Part shown: positions 19,445 to 32,917 of the stretch, one piece after another
How positions within the stretch are numbered: the stretch's first letter is position 1
How the letters are laid out: each line of letters opens with the position of its first letter
Assembly: GCA_943735955.1 (NCBI GenBank)
Contig: OX030968.1
Coordinates: forward strand, 2,576,843 to 2,640,842
Length of the DNA: 64,000 nucleotides
DNA from: Piscicola geometra
Lineage: Eukaryota > Annelida > Clitellata > Hirudinida > Piscicolidae
Direction of reading: 5' to 3'
The notes under the pieces: generated by a model
Told to the model about the DNA's origin: nothing
The model's database searches: none
The model's input: only the letters and a program-made list of their open reading frames with translations
Made by a program: the position numbers and the translations under genes

Positions 19445-21609
19445 TTCTACTACCATCCATTGATGCCAATGGACATTCCAAGTTGAATGAGTTCATGGGC
19501 GTGTTCTAGGGAACCATCGTAAGAATGGACCTGTCAATCAAATTGTGAGGTTGATGATGATGATGATGGTTATGATGATGATGTAAGTGGCAGTCGTGGT
19601 GATAATACTGATGATGATGATAGTGATGATTACGACTAATTAACTAACAACTCCAGTGGCATTGTCATGGTTACGGAGGATGGCTATGAGGTCTGTGTGT
19701 GCGTTTCTACAGTGCAAGAAGAGGGGCAGTTGGTAGGTGGAGGAGAGGGAGAGGTGGTGGGGAAGGTATCTGGGTGGGTGGGTGGTGGAGAGAAAGTGAG
19801 TGTGGGAGGGAGGGAGGTTGTTGAGGTGTATGTGGTAATAATGAGTTTGAGAACGATGGCGATGATGATGATGGCGATGAGAATGATGATGATGATGATT
19901 TTTAGTTGATGATGATGATGATGACACACTTTAATTGAATTTCTTTAGAGCAGAACTGCAGACGCTCATAATCTATGACGGAAGTGTTGTGATAAGATAA
20001 TGAAATAATCAATATTTAAAACTGAAAGAATTAAAAAAGATTCGTGCTAAAATACATTAAATTAATTAACGGGTAGCCGAGTTGGTAACGACTCTCGGCT
20101 TGACCAATAATGAAAGGTCCAAGGTTCAAGTGCAACCAATGCCCTAGTAACCCAAAGGTGCAAGTGAAAATATGCAGCCCAAGTGGCCTCGAAGCCCGTT
20201 CGGGTTATACGCCACTATAACAATGCTCGTCATTATTATTGTTATTATTAATTAATAATTTTAATTTAATTATAATAAAATCTTTATAATTCATTAAAAA
20301 ATTGCAATTAACTCACCAAGACCACACTCTCCCACAGCTACTACTTTTGCATGCAGTTCTTTATTGCTACTACTAATACTCAATCCTCCTCCTATGCTTG
20401 TGTGATCACTGTTGTTGTTTTTATTGTTGTTGATGACGTCATTGTTGTTTCTGTTGACGTCTGCTTCGATGTATCTCTGCAGCATCTCGAAATACCTCTT
20501 CTCTCCAATGTGGCCAATCTCGCCACACCTCAATTAAGCCAAATTAATCGTAAGTTAATTAATTCATAATAATTAATTATAAAATGTAAAAAAATAACTT
20601 TTTAATTATAGAGAAACAATTTTAAAAAATATTTTTTTAATTCTAATTAGAGAAAAATTTAATGAATAATATAATAGAAATGAACAGTACCTGGTTGGAT
20701 GGCAACCAACAGTTCGGAAAAGACGTTCTATTGAAAGAGAAAATAAATAAAAATGGCATGAATTAATCAACTCATTAATCGTTATATCAACTAATATTCA
20801 AAAACAAAATACTTAATTATATGATTACATGGATATTTTAATTAAATTAACTTAATTATATATTTAGTTGGTACATTAATTGATACATTAGTACCATCTG
20901 TGTTTGCTAGTTGTATAGAGGATGCTATGTCCTCAAGACATCCACTTGTGATGATGATCTTGATGGATAAATGGATTTATGGATGGATGAATGGATGTCT
21001 TGATTGATTAATAGATGGATGATTAGATTGATGGATAAATTTATGGATAGAATGGTTTAATTTATAAGTGCTCAACAACCTTATCAACACCATTTTTCCA
21101 ACTTCTTTCTAAAACATTCTTAAGATCTTCTGTTAAACAATAATAATAATAATAAATAACAATCTAAGTACTATTCTTACTATGATTATTATTATTTATT
21201 TATTCTAGTAACCCTGGTGTTTTTGTGATCCATTATAAATGCCTTTGAACATGGGATCTGTGGAGTGAAGGTTTTATTACTTCATGTAAAATACATAGGA
21301 ATAAGTTACTTATTATAAGTACATAGGAATACAAGAATACATAGGAATTAAACTGAAAAAAAATAATTATACAAATTAATTTTTTCGCAAATACAGTATG
21401 TTGATATGAATGAATTTCAAATTAAACTTAAAAAATTTAAAACCTGTAAGATTTGCTCCTATATCTGATAGTGGTACAGTGGTAGTTTATACAACATGGG
21501 AACACATTAATTTATAATTTTTTTATTAATTAATTGAATTCATTAATAGATACTATCTATTGGATAGGCATGCAATCTCACCTATGAATTTCAGCATTCT
21601 TGCTAGCAT
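18464..21609 (-). CDS. TATDN1: TatD-family metal-dependent DNase (13 exons)
   Basis: Exons in transcript order (minus strand): 21582-21609, 21444-21464, 21213-21257, 21080-21129, 20895-20958, 20691-20727, 20317-20528, 19930-19972, 19649-19769, 19454-19530, 19157-19227, 18810-18942, 18464-18572. All phases close: 337 codons, 336 residues (human TATDN1 is about 297). TatD proteins are TIM-barrel 3'-5' exonuclease/endonucleases with a metal centre. Visible: KFIDIGANLTD at the start (the TATDN1 version, without the bacterial HxH), TVGCHPTRCGE, VAVGECGLDY with the metal-binding Glu, PLFLHCRNAH, VHSYDG, INGCSLRT and ETDAPWC with the catalytic Asp, ending KVATQIHHNT. Exon 7 holds an Asn-rich insert that explains the extra length. 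Intron 10 is a (CTA)n array. The first ATG at 21609 is the earliest I can support; a second in-frame ATG lies four codons later. It is divergent from tomosyn and convergent with EEFSEC. Confidence 0.92.
19242..19450 (+). repeat. (CTA)n in TATDN1 intron 10
   Basis: About 200 bp of CTA with ATA, CGA and TTC variants, filling nearly the whole intron between exons 19454-19530 and 19157-19227. Confidence 0.95.
20069..20250 (+). mobile_element. Second tRNA-derived SINE-like repeat
   Basis: The head GGTAGCCGAGTTGGTAACG contains an A-box-like motif and is followed about 40 bases later by a B-box-like AAGGTTCAAGTGC. The body runs through GCCCGTTCGGGTTATACGCC and ends in an ATT-trinucleotide tail. It lies in TATDN1 intron 7 and differs in body sequence from the repeat at 9061. 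Confidence 0.5.
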
Positions 21610-22382
21610 CAGAAGAATAAATGTGCCAAGTTGAATGATTAAATGTGAACAATTCGAAAAAGACGGGGGAAACACATCCACACTTCATCTAAAACGTAAA
21701 AAATTACGACAAAAATAATAAAAACTGTTTTTAATGATTTATATATATTTTTTTATTATTTCAGGCGTTGTTACTATTTAAAAAATTACTTTTAAGTTAA
21801 CAGGTTCTGATAATTACTGAGTATTTAAGCAATTATACTATAATTATTATAGCCTAGTGACTCGCACTCAAGAATATTTCCTGGCAATCTCTTACACCAA
21901 TCACACCAAATAAATAAGTTTGAAATAATAACTCATATATTTCATGTGAACATATATTTCTTTATACATAGATTTTCCTACTATTCGTACATTTAATTGC
22001 CATATTGAGCTACAAAACACTTTTATGAGTTATTTGTCATAACTTTAGGCAATTTGGAATGCAAATGTCAAATTTTTGATGTGCTTTGATTTATAGCACA
22101 CATTATTTTCAGTACAACTTTTATTGATCTCATGAAACTGATCATTTGGTCATCAGTTTCTATGAAAACTATAATTGAATATTCTTTACTGAACTAACGT
22201 TTTTAATTTATAATTCAACATACATGAAAATAATAATAAATTAACTTTTAAGAGAATTTAATTTTTACAGATCTTTAAATTAAAATTCTAAATAAAGTGG
22301 AAAAGATCATTTTTCATTACGAATGAAACTAATTTTATAAACGGAATTTTAAAAAGATTAACTAGAAATAAATTTTATTGCG
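21610..22382. promoter_or_regulatory. Shared upstream region of TATDN1 and tomosyn
   Basis: The first recognised exons of the two divergent genes are 773 bp apart, so the region may act as a bidirectional promoter. It is AT-rich and has no tandem repeat, in contrast to almost every other gap of this size here. No TATA box or initiator can be assigned with confidence. Confidence 0.4.
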
Positions 22383-23870
22383 ATGTCGTCTAAAATCGAT
22401 GGAACTCCAAAGCGGAGAACTGATTGCCAGGATCAAGGAAATGACGAATTTCAGCTTGTTGAAGTAGATTCCATTTAAAATTTATATTTTAAATAAATAA
22501 TTTTTTTCACAATTTTTATTTCAATCTTATAATTGAAATCATTTGTACTTCTCAAATGATCTAATAACCTTGAGTTATTTCATGCTCAAACTCCCTTATT
22601 TTCAAACCTTTAAAATGAATCTTGCTACTGCTCCTGACCACCAGGTAGCAAGACATGGTCTTCCCTACAAGCCAGTGTGCATGGCCAATGATCCTATCCA
22701 GTCCCTCATCGCCATTGGAAACGAATATGGAGTCATTCATATGTGAAAAAGCTTATAACCAATTAAATATAAATACTAAAATTAATTGAATTTTAAAATT
22801 AATGATAATAAAATAATTAATTGAATTCATGATTTAATGATTTAAATAAAATAAATGTTATTGATCATCTTCATAATAGTTATGGCCGACCAGGAGTTGA
22901 AGGAATGCTCAAACATGATGAAAAGGAAGCAGTCGTTTCCATGTGTTTCATCATCAATAAGGTGCTTCTAAACACTCCAATTACCTGCACATTTCGATGC
23001 AGTTTTTTAATATAATCTTTTTTTGTAGTTACTATTTTGTATATTTAATCATTATTCATTGTCAGGCTAAACCATATTCTTTCTAAACACATTACTACCC
23101 ATCATTCCAAACCATCCAATACATCGCCACCTACACCACACCATATCCTAACTAAACAGGGCTTTCTCATAAGTGCCACCTCATCCGACCACATCCACTT
23201 ATGGGATTTCAAATCCCATCCGCCATCCATAAAACAATCCCTCAAGTTCAACAGAGAGAGGTATTGTGTCCATCCAGCCAGCCATTCATCCATCCATCCA
23301 TCCATTCATCCATCCATCCATCCATCCATCCATCTACCCATCCATCCATCAATCCATCCACTCAACCATCCATCCATCCATACATCCACACAGGATAACC
23401 TGTTTGTACTTACCGATGAACAGTACATGGTTGTACGTGGGTTCAGATAGGGGGAATATTCACATTGTCGACGTGAATTCTTTCTCTCTATCGGGATACA
23501 ATATAATGTGGAATAAGACCATGGATATGTTGGTGGTGGATGAGATGTTGAGAGTGGGAGGGGCCGGTGATTGGTGAATGGGATAAGGCAGTGGGCTATT
23601 GAAGGGATGGGGAAAGACTTGCCTGAAAAACAATTGAATTGTGATATTTTAATTTTTATATTTTAAATTAATCTGCTAAACTAAAAAACCTATGAATTTT
23701 ATTAATTATCATTTTATTAATACTATGTTCTAGCATTAATTTCAATCATTATCATCATTATTATCGTCATCGTTATCATATCATATACATTTTAAAGATA
23801 CCAGAAGAGTCACCCAGGCTACGTCATGCAAATCCTGGAAAATCCCACTGCACCCAACAAGGTTGACACA

Positions 23871-23960
<90 letters not shown>

Positions 23961-26900
23961 TACTGATATGTTACGAAGGAGGGGCAGTGGTGATGTGGGA
24001 CTTGAGCAAGAAACAAACAGCATTCCACTACTGCACCTACGACGTCAGTACCATCATCAGCACCATTAATTTAAATGGGAAAAATATGAATAATTGATTA
24101 TTAAAAGTTAATTTCGAATTCAAATACATTTACCTTATTGGTTAATTACGTTTTAATTACAAATACAATGCACGACTAACTAATTAATTAATACAAAATG
24201 AGAATTTCCCCTACACATGCATTCACCAATCAAAGAGCATTCATACACCAAATCAAAACGCGCCCATTAATACATTTCCCGCCAATTCTTCACCAGGCTA
24301 GACACGTCTCATGGCATCACGAAGGCCACCTGTTCGCCTGTTGCCATGGCAATGGCGCCCTTTCCACCTGGAACCACAACCAATCACAAGCCGCCAAGAA
24401 GAAGTGGAAGCCCCATGGTGATGATGATGATGTGTTGGTAATGATGATGATAAGGTGGTATTGATGATGATGAGGTGGTATTGATGATGATGATGATAAT
24501 GATGAGGGAGTAAAAGTGATGGTGATGATTACATCATCCATGCAGAAAAGGTAATGGATGAATCGAAAGGTGTGTATCATGCGGTAGACAAGGTTGAGTG
24601 GAAGAGCTGCAAGAGTGGGTATGTTCATCATCATCATCACTACTTATTTATACTCATTTTCATCAATTTCAGTTTCAACGCTTAAAATCTCATTCATCCC
24701 TGCTCTATCCACTACCATTAACCGTTTACCAACCATTCTCATTCCATTCACCGACCTTAGAAAGCAACCGTCAATCCATCCATCCATCCATCCTTTCATC
24801 CAATCACAGGGAGCCCTTCCTCATCTTCTCGGGTGGCCAAGCGAGTGACATGAACACCCCCACCTTAACAGTGGTCCGTTCCAGTTCCGACTTTAGCACC
24901 TTCAAAATGGAATCTCCCATCATTGACTTCGTCGTTATTTGCTCTACCCCTTACCCAAATGGTGATTGTTTAGAGGGGGGATTTGTTGGTTTTTTTCATC
25001 TTCACCATTATCATCATCGTCGTCACCATCATCCCCGTCGTCATCGTCATCATCATGGCCATCATCATCATCATCGTAGTGGTACAGGATCCCAGGGCGG
25101 TAGTGGTGTTGATGAGGAATGAAGTGGTGGCTATTGACCTCCTTTCCCAAACGTAAGCCTGCATTTAAAAAAAATTATTCATTTATTTATCCTTATTATT
25201 AAATTGTTCAACCACCTAAACCACTACAACTACCACGACCACCACAACTACCACTACCACCACCACAGCATCATGCCATTTGAAGCAGCTCACCCACTTG
25301 ATCTCTCCACCTCCCCCATCACCTCTCTCTCCTACACTGCAGATTGTCCATGTTAACAACTCCTCTTTCTTTCTTTTATTACTATTTCACTTTAAATCAC
25401 TGCACATATTAATTAATATTTATTAAAATTTTAGTTGTTGTGACACTTATCAACACTTCAATTAAGATCCTCATTATCACTTCACTTACTATCCTCATTA
25501 ACACCTCACTAAAATATTGATTTCATTTGCTTAAAATTATTTTTTGGACTTTTAATATTATGCACTATATATTTTATTTATTAATTTATTCATTCCTTTT
25601 TAAATTTTAATATTCAAATTCTTATTAATTCATTAAATTTTCATCTGAATATTCAACTCCTCATTAATGTAATCCTTCTACGAACACTTTACAGGCGACT
25701 TCATACCAGCCTTGTACACAGCGGGACGTCCGCAAAGAACTAAAGGACACTCAGAGAAGGTGATTGGAGGATGTGTGGATGAGGGAAGGAGTGAGTGGAG
25801 GAGGAGGGAATGTGAGTGGATGAGGGGAAGATGAGGGGGGGGGGGGAGAGTGATAGAAATAGAAAAATGGGGATAGGGAAGATTTGGGGAAAAATGATTG
25901 GTGAAAAGGAAATATAAGTAAATGGGAGTGAGGTTGGAGGAAGTGTGTTGTGGCAGGAAAATAAGTGCTTTCGAAAAAAGACTAGTGAATGAATTGATCA
26001 AGGATAATTTTCACTGCACATACAGGAGTGGCCGTTGAGTGGGGGAAAGTGGGGTTCAGCCCTGTTCGAATTCGCAGAACTAGTAATTACCGGGTTAGTC
26101 AGGCGTGACAATTTAAATTAATTCAAATAATTTGAGATTTAAAAGTAGTTTTATTTTTTCAAATTTTGAATTAAGCAAAATCACAATTTTGAAATATAAG
26201 ATAATTAAGTTAGCAATAATTTGATGATGCATACAAACCCTCTGTAATCCAGCCACAAGGACGGCTCAGTAAGGTTCTGGGACGCAACCGCCTGTGAGAC
26301 AAACTTTTAAAACCAACATCCCAATTTTGCCTTAAATTAACACTTCAAAATGCCCTTTGTGAATAATTAATCCACAATTATCATAATAGCCACTTATGTA
26401 TTAGTATCATCATCATTACCATCATCAACCTACAGTAACCTTCCAATGTCTTTACAAGTTACGCTGTAACAGTATTTTCGAATCGTCATCAGCATCATCA
26501 CCAACTTCACCATCCACACCGCCTACCCACCCAGACAACCTCTACACACTCCCTACCCCTAAAAAACGTGATGATGATGATGCTGAAAAGATTAAGGCTT
26601 TTACTGCTGATGATGATGATGTTAGTGTTTTCGTCGAATCTAAAGCCAAATTTGATGGCAATCTCGCATCTAGTGGCAACACGACAGGGGGTAGTGTCGA
26701 TTACGCTGTTATTGGCCTGGAGTTATGTGAAAACAGCAGGTAACAACACTTTGATGACGTCGTCTCATTGTACTTTCAATGAAGTTTTTATTATTTTTAT
26801 TTTAAAATATTATTATTATCATGGTTATTTTGTTTCCTATTGTTTAATGCTCATTATATGTTTCGTCTGCTGAGATAAACTGCGTCGTTCGTGATTTGAA

Positions 26901-29900
26901 GTGTTTATTACTACTACTACTACTACAACTACTACTTCTACTACTACTACTACTATTAATACTACTATTACCACAGGTTTTTGGTTGTTTCACACAAAAA
27001 GCACGTTACTATGTTCCTCTATTCGAACAAACAGAGCACCAATCTTTGCCCTGTTGGTTATTATGATGGATATTATTTCTATAATCCGCCCTTATAATTA
27101 CTAATTTAATTATTAAACTTATTTTGTAACAAATAAGTAATTTTGTTTACAGGCCATTCCTTTAAGGCTTTCTTCCGATACATTCCATGAAGATGATCCC
27201 CAAGTAATTAAGCTAAGATCACTATCTTTTTATATTGTAAATTCACTTAATTTTGCATAATTTTAAGTCTAAAAAATTGAAAATATTGAAAAATATTTGT
27301 TCAAGGATTCTCTGTCTTTCTATCAAGTGAAAACTTCTGCTACAAAATGGCAGCCGGGATTCAGAGCTCTATTCTGCGCATGCGTAGGAAGTAGTGATGT
27401 GCTCAAAAAGACCGTCATTAATTCGAAATTTGGACTGTGAGGGACGGGGTGTGGGTCATGATGTCCAATCTAGTTTATTTATAAAATATAATTCAAAAAT
27501 AATACTCTTCAACATCACTTTCTAAATTAACATTTTAAATTTTTAGTTACCATTGCATTATGTGTCATTATATCACCACTACCAACATCTCCTCAACTAT
27601 CCAGTCTAGCTGTTGCCACACAAAAGGGGCTATTTGTGGTGGACGTTTTTACCCAGTCGCTCATCTTTGCTGCACCAACCTCCAAGCTATATGGTGGTGT
27701 ATTTTACTAATTATTAATTAATTTAATTGACAATAAATTAATGTTTCAAATTTAAATGAAATTTACTTAATAAATAAAAATTTTCTTATTATTATTTATT
27801 TTCAAGTCTTCTTATAATCACCACTATCATCTTCACCATCATCATCATCATCACCACCACAGGCCCGATATCAACTAACCCAAAGTCACTAAAACTGGTC
27901 AATCAACTTAGTAAAGTATACAAGAGTGGTGATGATAATGATGAAGAAATCGATGACCCCAAAAAGGTATTTAATATATTATTATGATTTTTTTATTGTT
28001 AAAGGTTGATTAATTTTCAAAGAAATTAATTATAAATTATGTGTTTGTTATCAACCAAATGGGAAAAGTTTATTTAAGTTCCTTATAATGTTTATTATCA
28101 ATAATTAGTAATATTCATAAATGTCTTGTTCAGAATATTGTTATAGTTAAGTTTGTGTTTGGTTCATTTAACTTATCTTTAAAGTTTTGGTTCATAACAA
28201 AATAACACTTAAAAAAGATTATTTTATAGCGGTTATCGTTAATCTGTTCACACTACTAACTACATTAATACAAAAACCTATTTTGGTATAAATAAATAAA
28301 ACGATTAATAATAAATAATATGATCACAAACACTAAATAAATAACTATTCAAAGGGGTGTAACTGCTTTAAAAAGGTATTCAACAATCTAACCTCTAAAC
28401 TCCCGAAGAGGCCAAAAGGCCATGGTTCGACTAAAGCCCCCACAACCGACATGAGTGTCCATGGTAACAAGGTTGTCAAGGAAGTTGAAAGTAATAAAAG
28501 CCCACCAAAAAGTTCTAAAAAATGCAGCAAGGTGCCTGAAAATAGGAATAAGAATGATAATAAAAGCGTGGATGAAGTGGATGCAGCTGCTGCAACTTGC
28601 AACAAGCCTCCACCACGACCACCTGCACCAAACGTTCCATCTCCACTGCCATCATCATCATCTCCACAACGCCATCTGCCTCCATCATTACCATCATCGC
28701 CACCCTTACATATTTTAAATCGCCAATCTGAAAACAGTGCTGACTCAGAGCATAACGTAGTGAGTGAAGATAAAACAGCGACACCTTGCGAAAAGAATAT
28801 AGTTTTACATAGTATACCAATTAATTCTGGTGCAATGGATGGCACTGACCAACCTTCTACCATCGACGAGCCATCACAGCCTGCCACAGAGCCTGGGAGC
28901 AGTGACGAAGATGTTGATGCGGTGGTAGCCTGTGTAATTGATGGTGGTGTGCTTGATTCCCATGGAGATTCGCATAAATTAAAAAAAGTGTATGACAAAC
29001 ATTTAAACGATGCTGAAGTCAGTAGTGAATCAAAGATGGACAAAACGGACGGTAAACATGAGCAATTAAACTGCAATAATGCCGATCAGAAGAATCATAA
29101 ATCCTTCGAAAAAGTCAAAACTTCCGATGATAAATACCTAGCGCGTAGTTGCACGACAGTTGACGTAAGTTATAAAAGTGTGGAAGAAGTTAAAAAAAGT
29201 AAATCGAAATTAAAAATGTCGAATTCTACTTCGTTTTCGTGGCGAAATAAATTGTCTTTAGTCAAAAACGCCGTTAGTCACTTCCTCGCAAAGCCAGCAG
29301 ACGAAAATAAAAAAGGTAATGGGCGATTAGTTAAGTTTATTAAATTATTTTCAATGCTTTTTGATAGACTTTTTTAGTCTTATGTTTGGTTATTTTATGT
29401 TTTTAGTTATATTTAGTTAAACTTTAAGTAGTTAATTTAGTTATTTTCATTCTAAATACTTTTAAATCCTTTTTAAAATTAAATGCTTTCTTTCTAAAGG
29501 ATACAGGTTTTTCAAATCATTGTTTTTCATCTCCCAATCATCCTATTATTCATCTAATTAATCATCATTATCAACACCATTCACTCATTCTCAGCACCCT
29601 CTAAATCGACTAAACCTGATGATGATAATGGTTGTGATGATGATGATGATGCTGAGGATGATAATGATACCGTCACTAGTCTTTCTTTCCAGAATTGCTC
29701 TCCTTACAAGAATGGTACGAAAAAGATGATGATGATGATGGTTATAGTTATGGATATGATTATGATGATGATGATGATGGTGGTGAGTATGATGATGATG
29801 ATAATGATAATAACAAAAATAATAATAATACAGATATAACTGGCCTAGCTTGCCTTTGTGTGGGAACGAAAAAAGGATCTTTCATCATTCTATCCATCAA

Positions 29901-30610
29901 AAACTCATCCACCCATCCATCCACCCATCCATCCACAAATCCATCCACCCATCCATCCACCCATCCATCCGCCCATCTATCCACCCATCCATCCACCCAT
30001 CCATCCACCAATCCATCTACCGATCCAACTGCCCATCCATCCCAACTGCCATCCACTGATCTACCCACCCATCCATCTAGCCAACCCACAACTCCATCCA
30101 GCCAACCCAACACTCCACCCATCCCTCCACACCCATCCAACGAAAGCCATGACGATTCTCTTTCCACTTTTGGCATTTCATCGACTGGTAAGGGATTGCG
30201 CGCTAGATAATTTTAGTGAAAATAAATTAAAATACAATTTTTAGAACAATATTTATATATTTGAAAAATTTCGTTGAAAAATAATGTATACATTTTTTTC
30301 CCATTTACGTAAAAATTAGTCATTAATTCATTCATCCGTAAAATCAAAAATCAATTTATCGATGTTCATTCACCCATTCTTCTATCCATCCATACATCCA
30401 TCCATCCATCCATTTTTTTATCCATCCATCCATCCATCCCTCCATCCAGGTACAATCATAAAGCTTAAAGGGTCACTCATCCATTCATTCCTCTTCCATC
30501 CATCCACCAATTGCATACTTCCTCCCCCTTCCATTTCTCATACAAGCATCATACAAGAAGCTAGAGATAGAACCTTTGAAACAACCACTGATGGTTAGAT
30601 GGATGAATGG

Positions 30611-30646
<36 letters not shown>

Positions 30647-31966
30647 ATGGAGGGATGGATGGATGGATGGATGAATGGATGGATGGATGGATGGATGGAT
30701 GGATGGATGGATGGATGGATGGATGGATGGATAGACAGATGGATAAATGGTTAAGATAAAAAAAAATGATTACAGAAGAGGATGGATCTCAACTTATGGT
30801 TATTTCTGCTCAAAAACAAATAAAAGTCAGTTTGTTAATCTGAACTAAATGATTAATTAACTTATGAGAATTAAGTTTAAAATTTAATAATTGGATAACG
30901 TTTAAAATTAATTTAATTTTCTTACATTTTAATTAACTTGTTAATTATCTGATCAATCAACTCACTTTCTAATCAACACACCTGCGATCAAGGTGATAAG
31001 CCTACCTTCCCAGGTGTGCCTTCATAAACACAACATGGCCAATGATGTGTGTGTTCTGACCGCCAAAGAAACCACCATCAAATGTGTTTTATTTATTTAT
31101 TATTTTTATTGACTTTATTCATTATTTATATTATTGATTAATCAATTATTCATTGATTTATTTATTTATACTATTTTCTGTTGTTTCTATTTTATTTGTT
31201 GAAAAAGTTATATAGTATTATATTTTTATATATAGTTAAATTTATACTTATTCAAACAATCAATATTATAACTGTTTCTTCCACCCAGACCAGCCCCTCC
31301 TTCTCACCATCCTCTCCACCAATCAAATCTCCGTCTTTTCCCTCCCACACCTCCATCTCTCCATCCTAGTACCCATTCATTCATACAACATCAGGTGATG
31401 ATGATGATGACGATGGCAAGGGTGGTGGCGATAATGATAATGAAGATAGAAATCATTATTTAATATCGGGTTGTTCATTTATTTCAAAAAACTGCAAATT
31501 CAATAAACTATTAACATCTTTATCATCATCATCATCATCACCACCACACAGTATGGTGACACCATCAAGGCATGGCTTCATCACTCACCTCATCAGTCCC
31601 TCACAAATACAAAAATGTTTTATCGCTCTACCACGTGACAAGTATCTATTTCCGCCTTTTGTTTTTGTATCTCCCTTTTTTAAACTTCACCCTAACTCTC
31701 ACCCCTCTCCCTCTCTTACCCACCCCCTTCCCTAGCCTCCTCCCCTACCCCACCCCCACCTTCCACCATTATCCTCAAACAGGAACATGACTGAGGAATT
31801 AAGGAGCGAGTTGTATAGTGAAACTAAAATTCCGGAAATCCCCAAGGTTGGGTTTTTCCAGAGCATCTTCGATCCTCCTTCCAAATTGGACCGGAAAGCT
31901 TTATGTTAGATTCGATTTGTGATAATAAAAATAAAATAACAATAACGTAATTATTATTATTATTAT

Positions 31967-32044
<78 letters not shown>

Positions 32045-32917
32045 GACTGCAAAAAGTCGGCGAGAGTGGTAGCGGCAAAGGTGCTCATGGGGTGGCCACA
32101 CTGAAGCAACAGCAACAAGCCTCGAGTAACGCTGCCTCTGAGATTAACCAAGCTAGAATGGTTGGTGGTGGTGTTGGTGGTGGTAGTGGTGTTGGTGGTA
32201 GTGGTGTTGGTGGTAGTGGTGTTGGTGGTAATGATGTTGGTGGTAATGATGTTGGTGGTAATGATGTTAAATTTTGAAGATGAAGATGAATAGAATCATG
32301 AATTAATGTCGAGTTGTGAGATGAATATGAATAGGATAATGATTAATTTACGATTATTTTTAATTGTCTGTCGACAGAGTGCCATGAAAAATATCATCAT
32401 CACCACCCCCACTACTATCACCACTATCTACCACCCCACTATCCACCATCCACCACCCCCACCACCACTCCACCATCCACCACCCCCACCACCATCCCAC
32501 TATCCATCACCATCACCCCCACCATCCCCACTACTACCATTACCACCACCCATTACCACCCATCCACCCATCACTATCACCCACCAACCACCACCACCAC
32601 CATCCACCCACCAACCACCACCACCACCATCCACCCACCTACCACCACCACCACCATCCACCCACCTACCACCTACCACCACCACCACCATCCACCCACC
32701 AACCACCACCACCACCATCCACCCACCTACCACCACCACCACCATCCACCCACCTACCACCACCACCCACCCACCACAGGCGGCTATAGAGCGGGGCGAG
32801 AAGTTGGGAGAGTTGGAGGAGAAGACAGGCAAGTTGGCGATGACAGCCGAGGCCTTTGGCGGCATGGCGTCGCAGTTGAAGAGCAAGTATAAGAATCAGA
32901 AGTGGTATCAGTTTTGA
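22383..32917 (+). CDS. STXBP5: Tomosyn, syntaxin-binding SNARE regulator (32 exons)
   Basis: Exons: 22383-22463, 22645-22742, 22880-22961, 23160-23260, 23394-23532, 23805-23861, 23960-24043, 24297-24417, 24546-24618, 24810-24961, 25080-25152, 25269-25351, 25695-25759, 26026-26093, 26253-26293, 26436-26739, 26977-27052, 27153-27203, 27306-27436, 27605-27693, 27863-27966, 28376-29315, 29595-29714, 29834-30187, 30450-30593, 30776-30825, 30993-31083, 31289-31394, 31552-31641, 31783-31904, 32057-32160, 32780-32917. They sum to 1444 codons (1443 residues; human about 1151). Tomosyn binds syntaxin/SNAP25 and restrains SNARE assembly and exocytosis. Visible: start region [14 protein letters not shown], two WD40 propellers ([51 protein letters not shown]-type blades) and a C-terminal R-SNARE-like coiled coil ending KNQKWYQF. 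Exon 22 (940 bp) is a greatly enlarged low-complexity linker. Exon 24 encodes Thr-His-Pro-Ser repeats. The acceptors of exons 11 and 20 are chosen by phase. AATAAA follows at 33261. Confidence 0.93.
23273..23392 (+). repeat. (ATCC)n in tomosyn intron 4
   Basis: Tetranucleotide array filling the intron from about 12 bases after the donor to the CACACAG acceptor of exon 5. Confidence 0.9.
23871..23958 (+). repeat. (CA)n forming the acceptor tract of tomosyn exon 7
   Basis: A 98-bp intron that consists almost entirely of CA dinucleotides and ends CACACACAG|ATACTG. Confidence 0.95.
29900..30060 (+). repeat. Coding (CCATCCAC)-type repeat in tomosyn exon 24
   Basis: An array of ATCC tetranucleotides with a 12-bp sub-period stays in frame within exon 24 and encodes about a dozen Thr-His-Pro-Ser blocks before the conserved [12 protein letters not shown] junction. 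Confidence 0.8.
30598..30745 (+). repeat. (GGAT)n in tomosyn intron 25
   Basis: Starts 5 bases after the exon 25 donor and is the complement of the (ATCC)n repeats in neighbouring introns. Confidence 0.95.
31967..32043 (+). repeat. (CTA)n before tomosyn exon 31
   Basis: Trinucleotide run ending 13 bases before the acceptor (CTGCAAAAAG). Confidence 0.95.
32400..32776 (+). repeat. CCACCA-rich minisatellite before tomosyn exon 32
   Basis: Pyrimidine-poor (CCA)n-type array with ACCATCCACCCACC subunits that runs directly into the CCACCACAG acceptor of the last exon. Confidence 0.9.

Noticed and set aside
27547..27604. Earlier acceptor for tomosyn exon 20 (TTTTTAG at 27546)
   Set aside because: It would put the conserved [14 protein letters not shown] out of frame with the preceding exon; the CCAG acceptor at 27604 restores phase.
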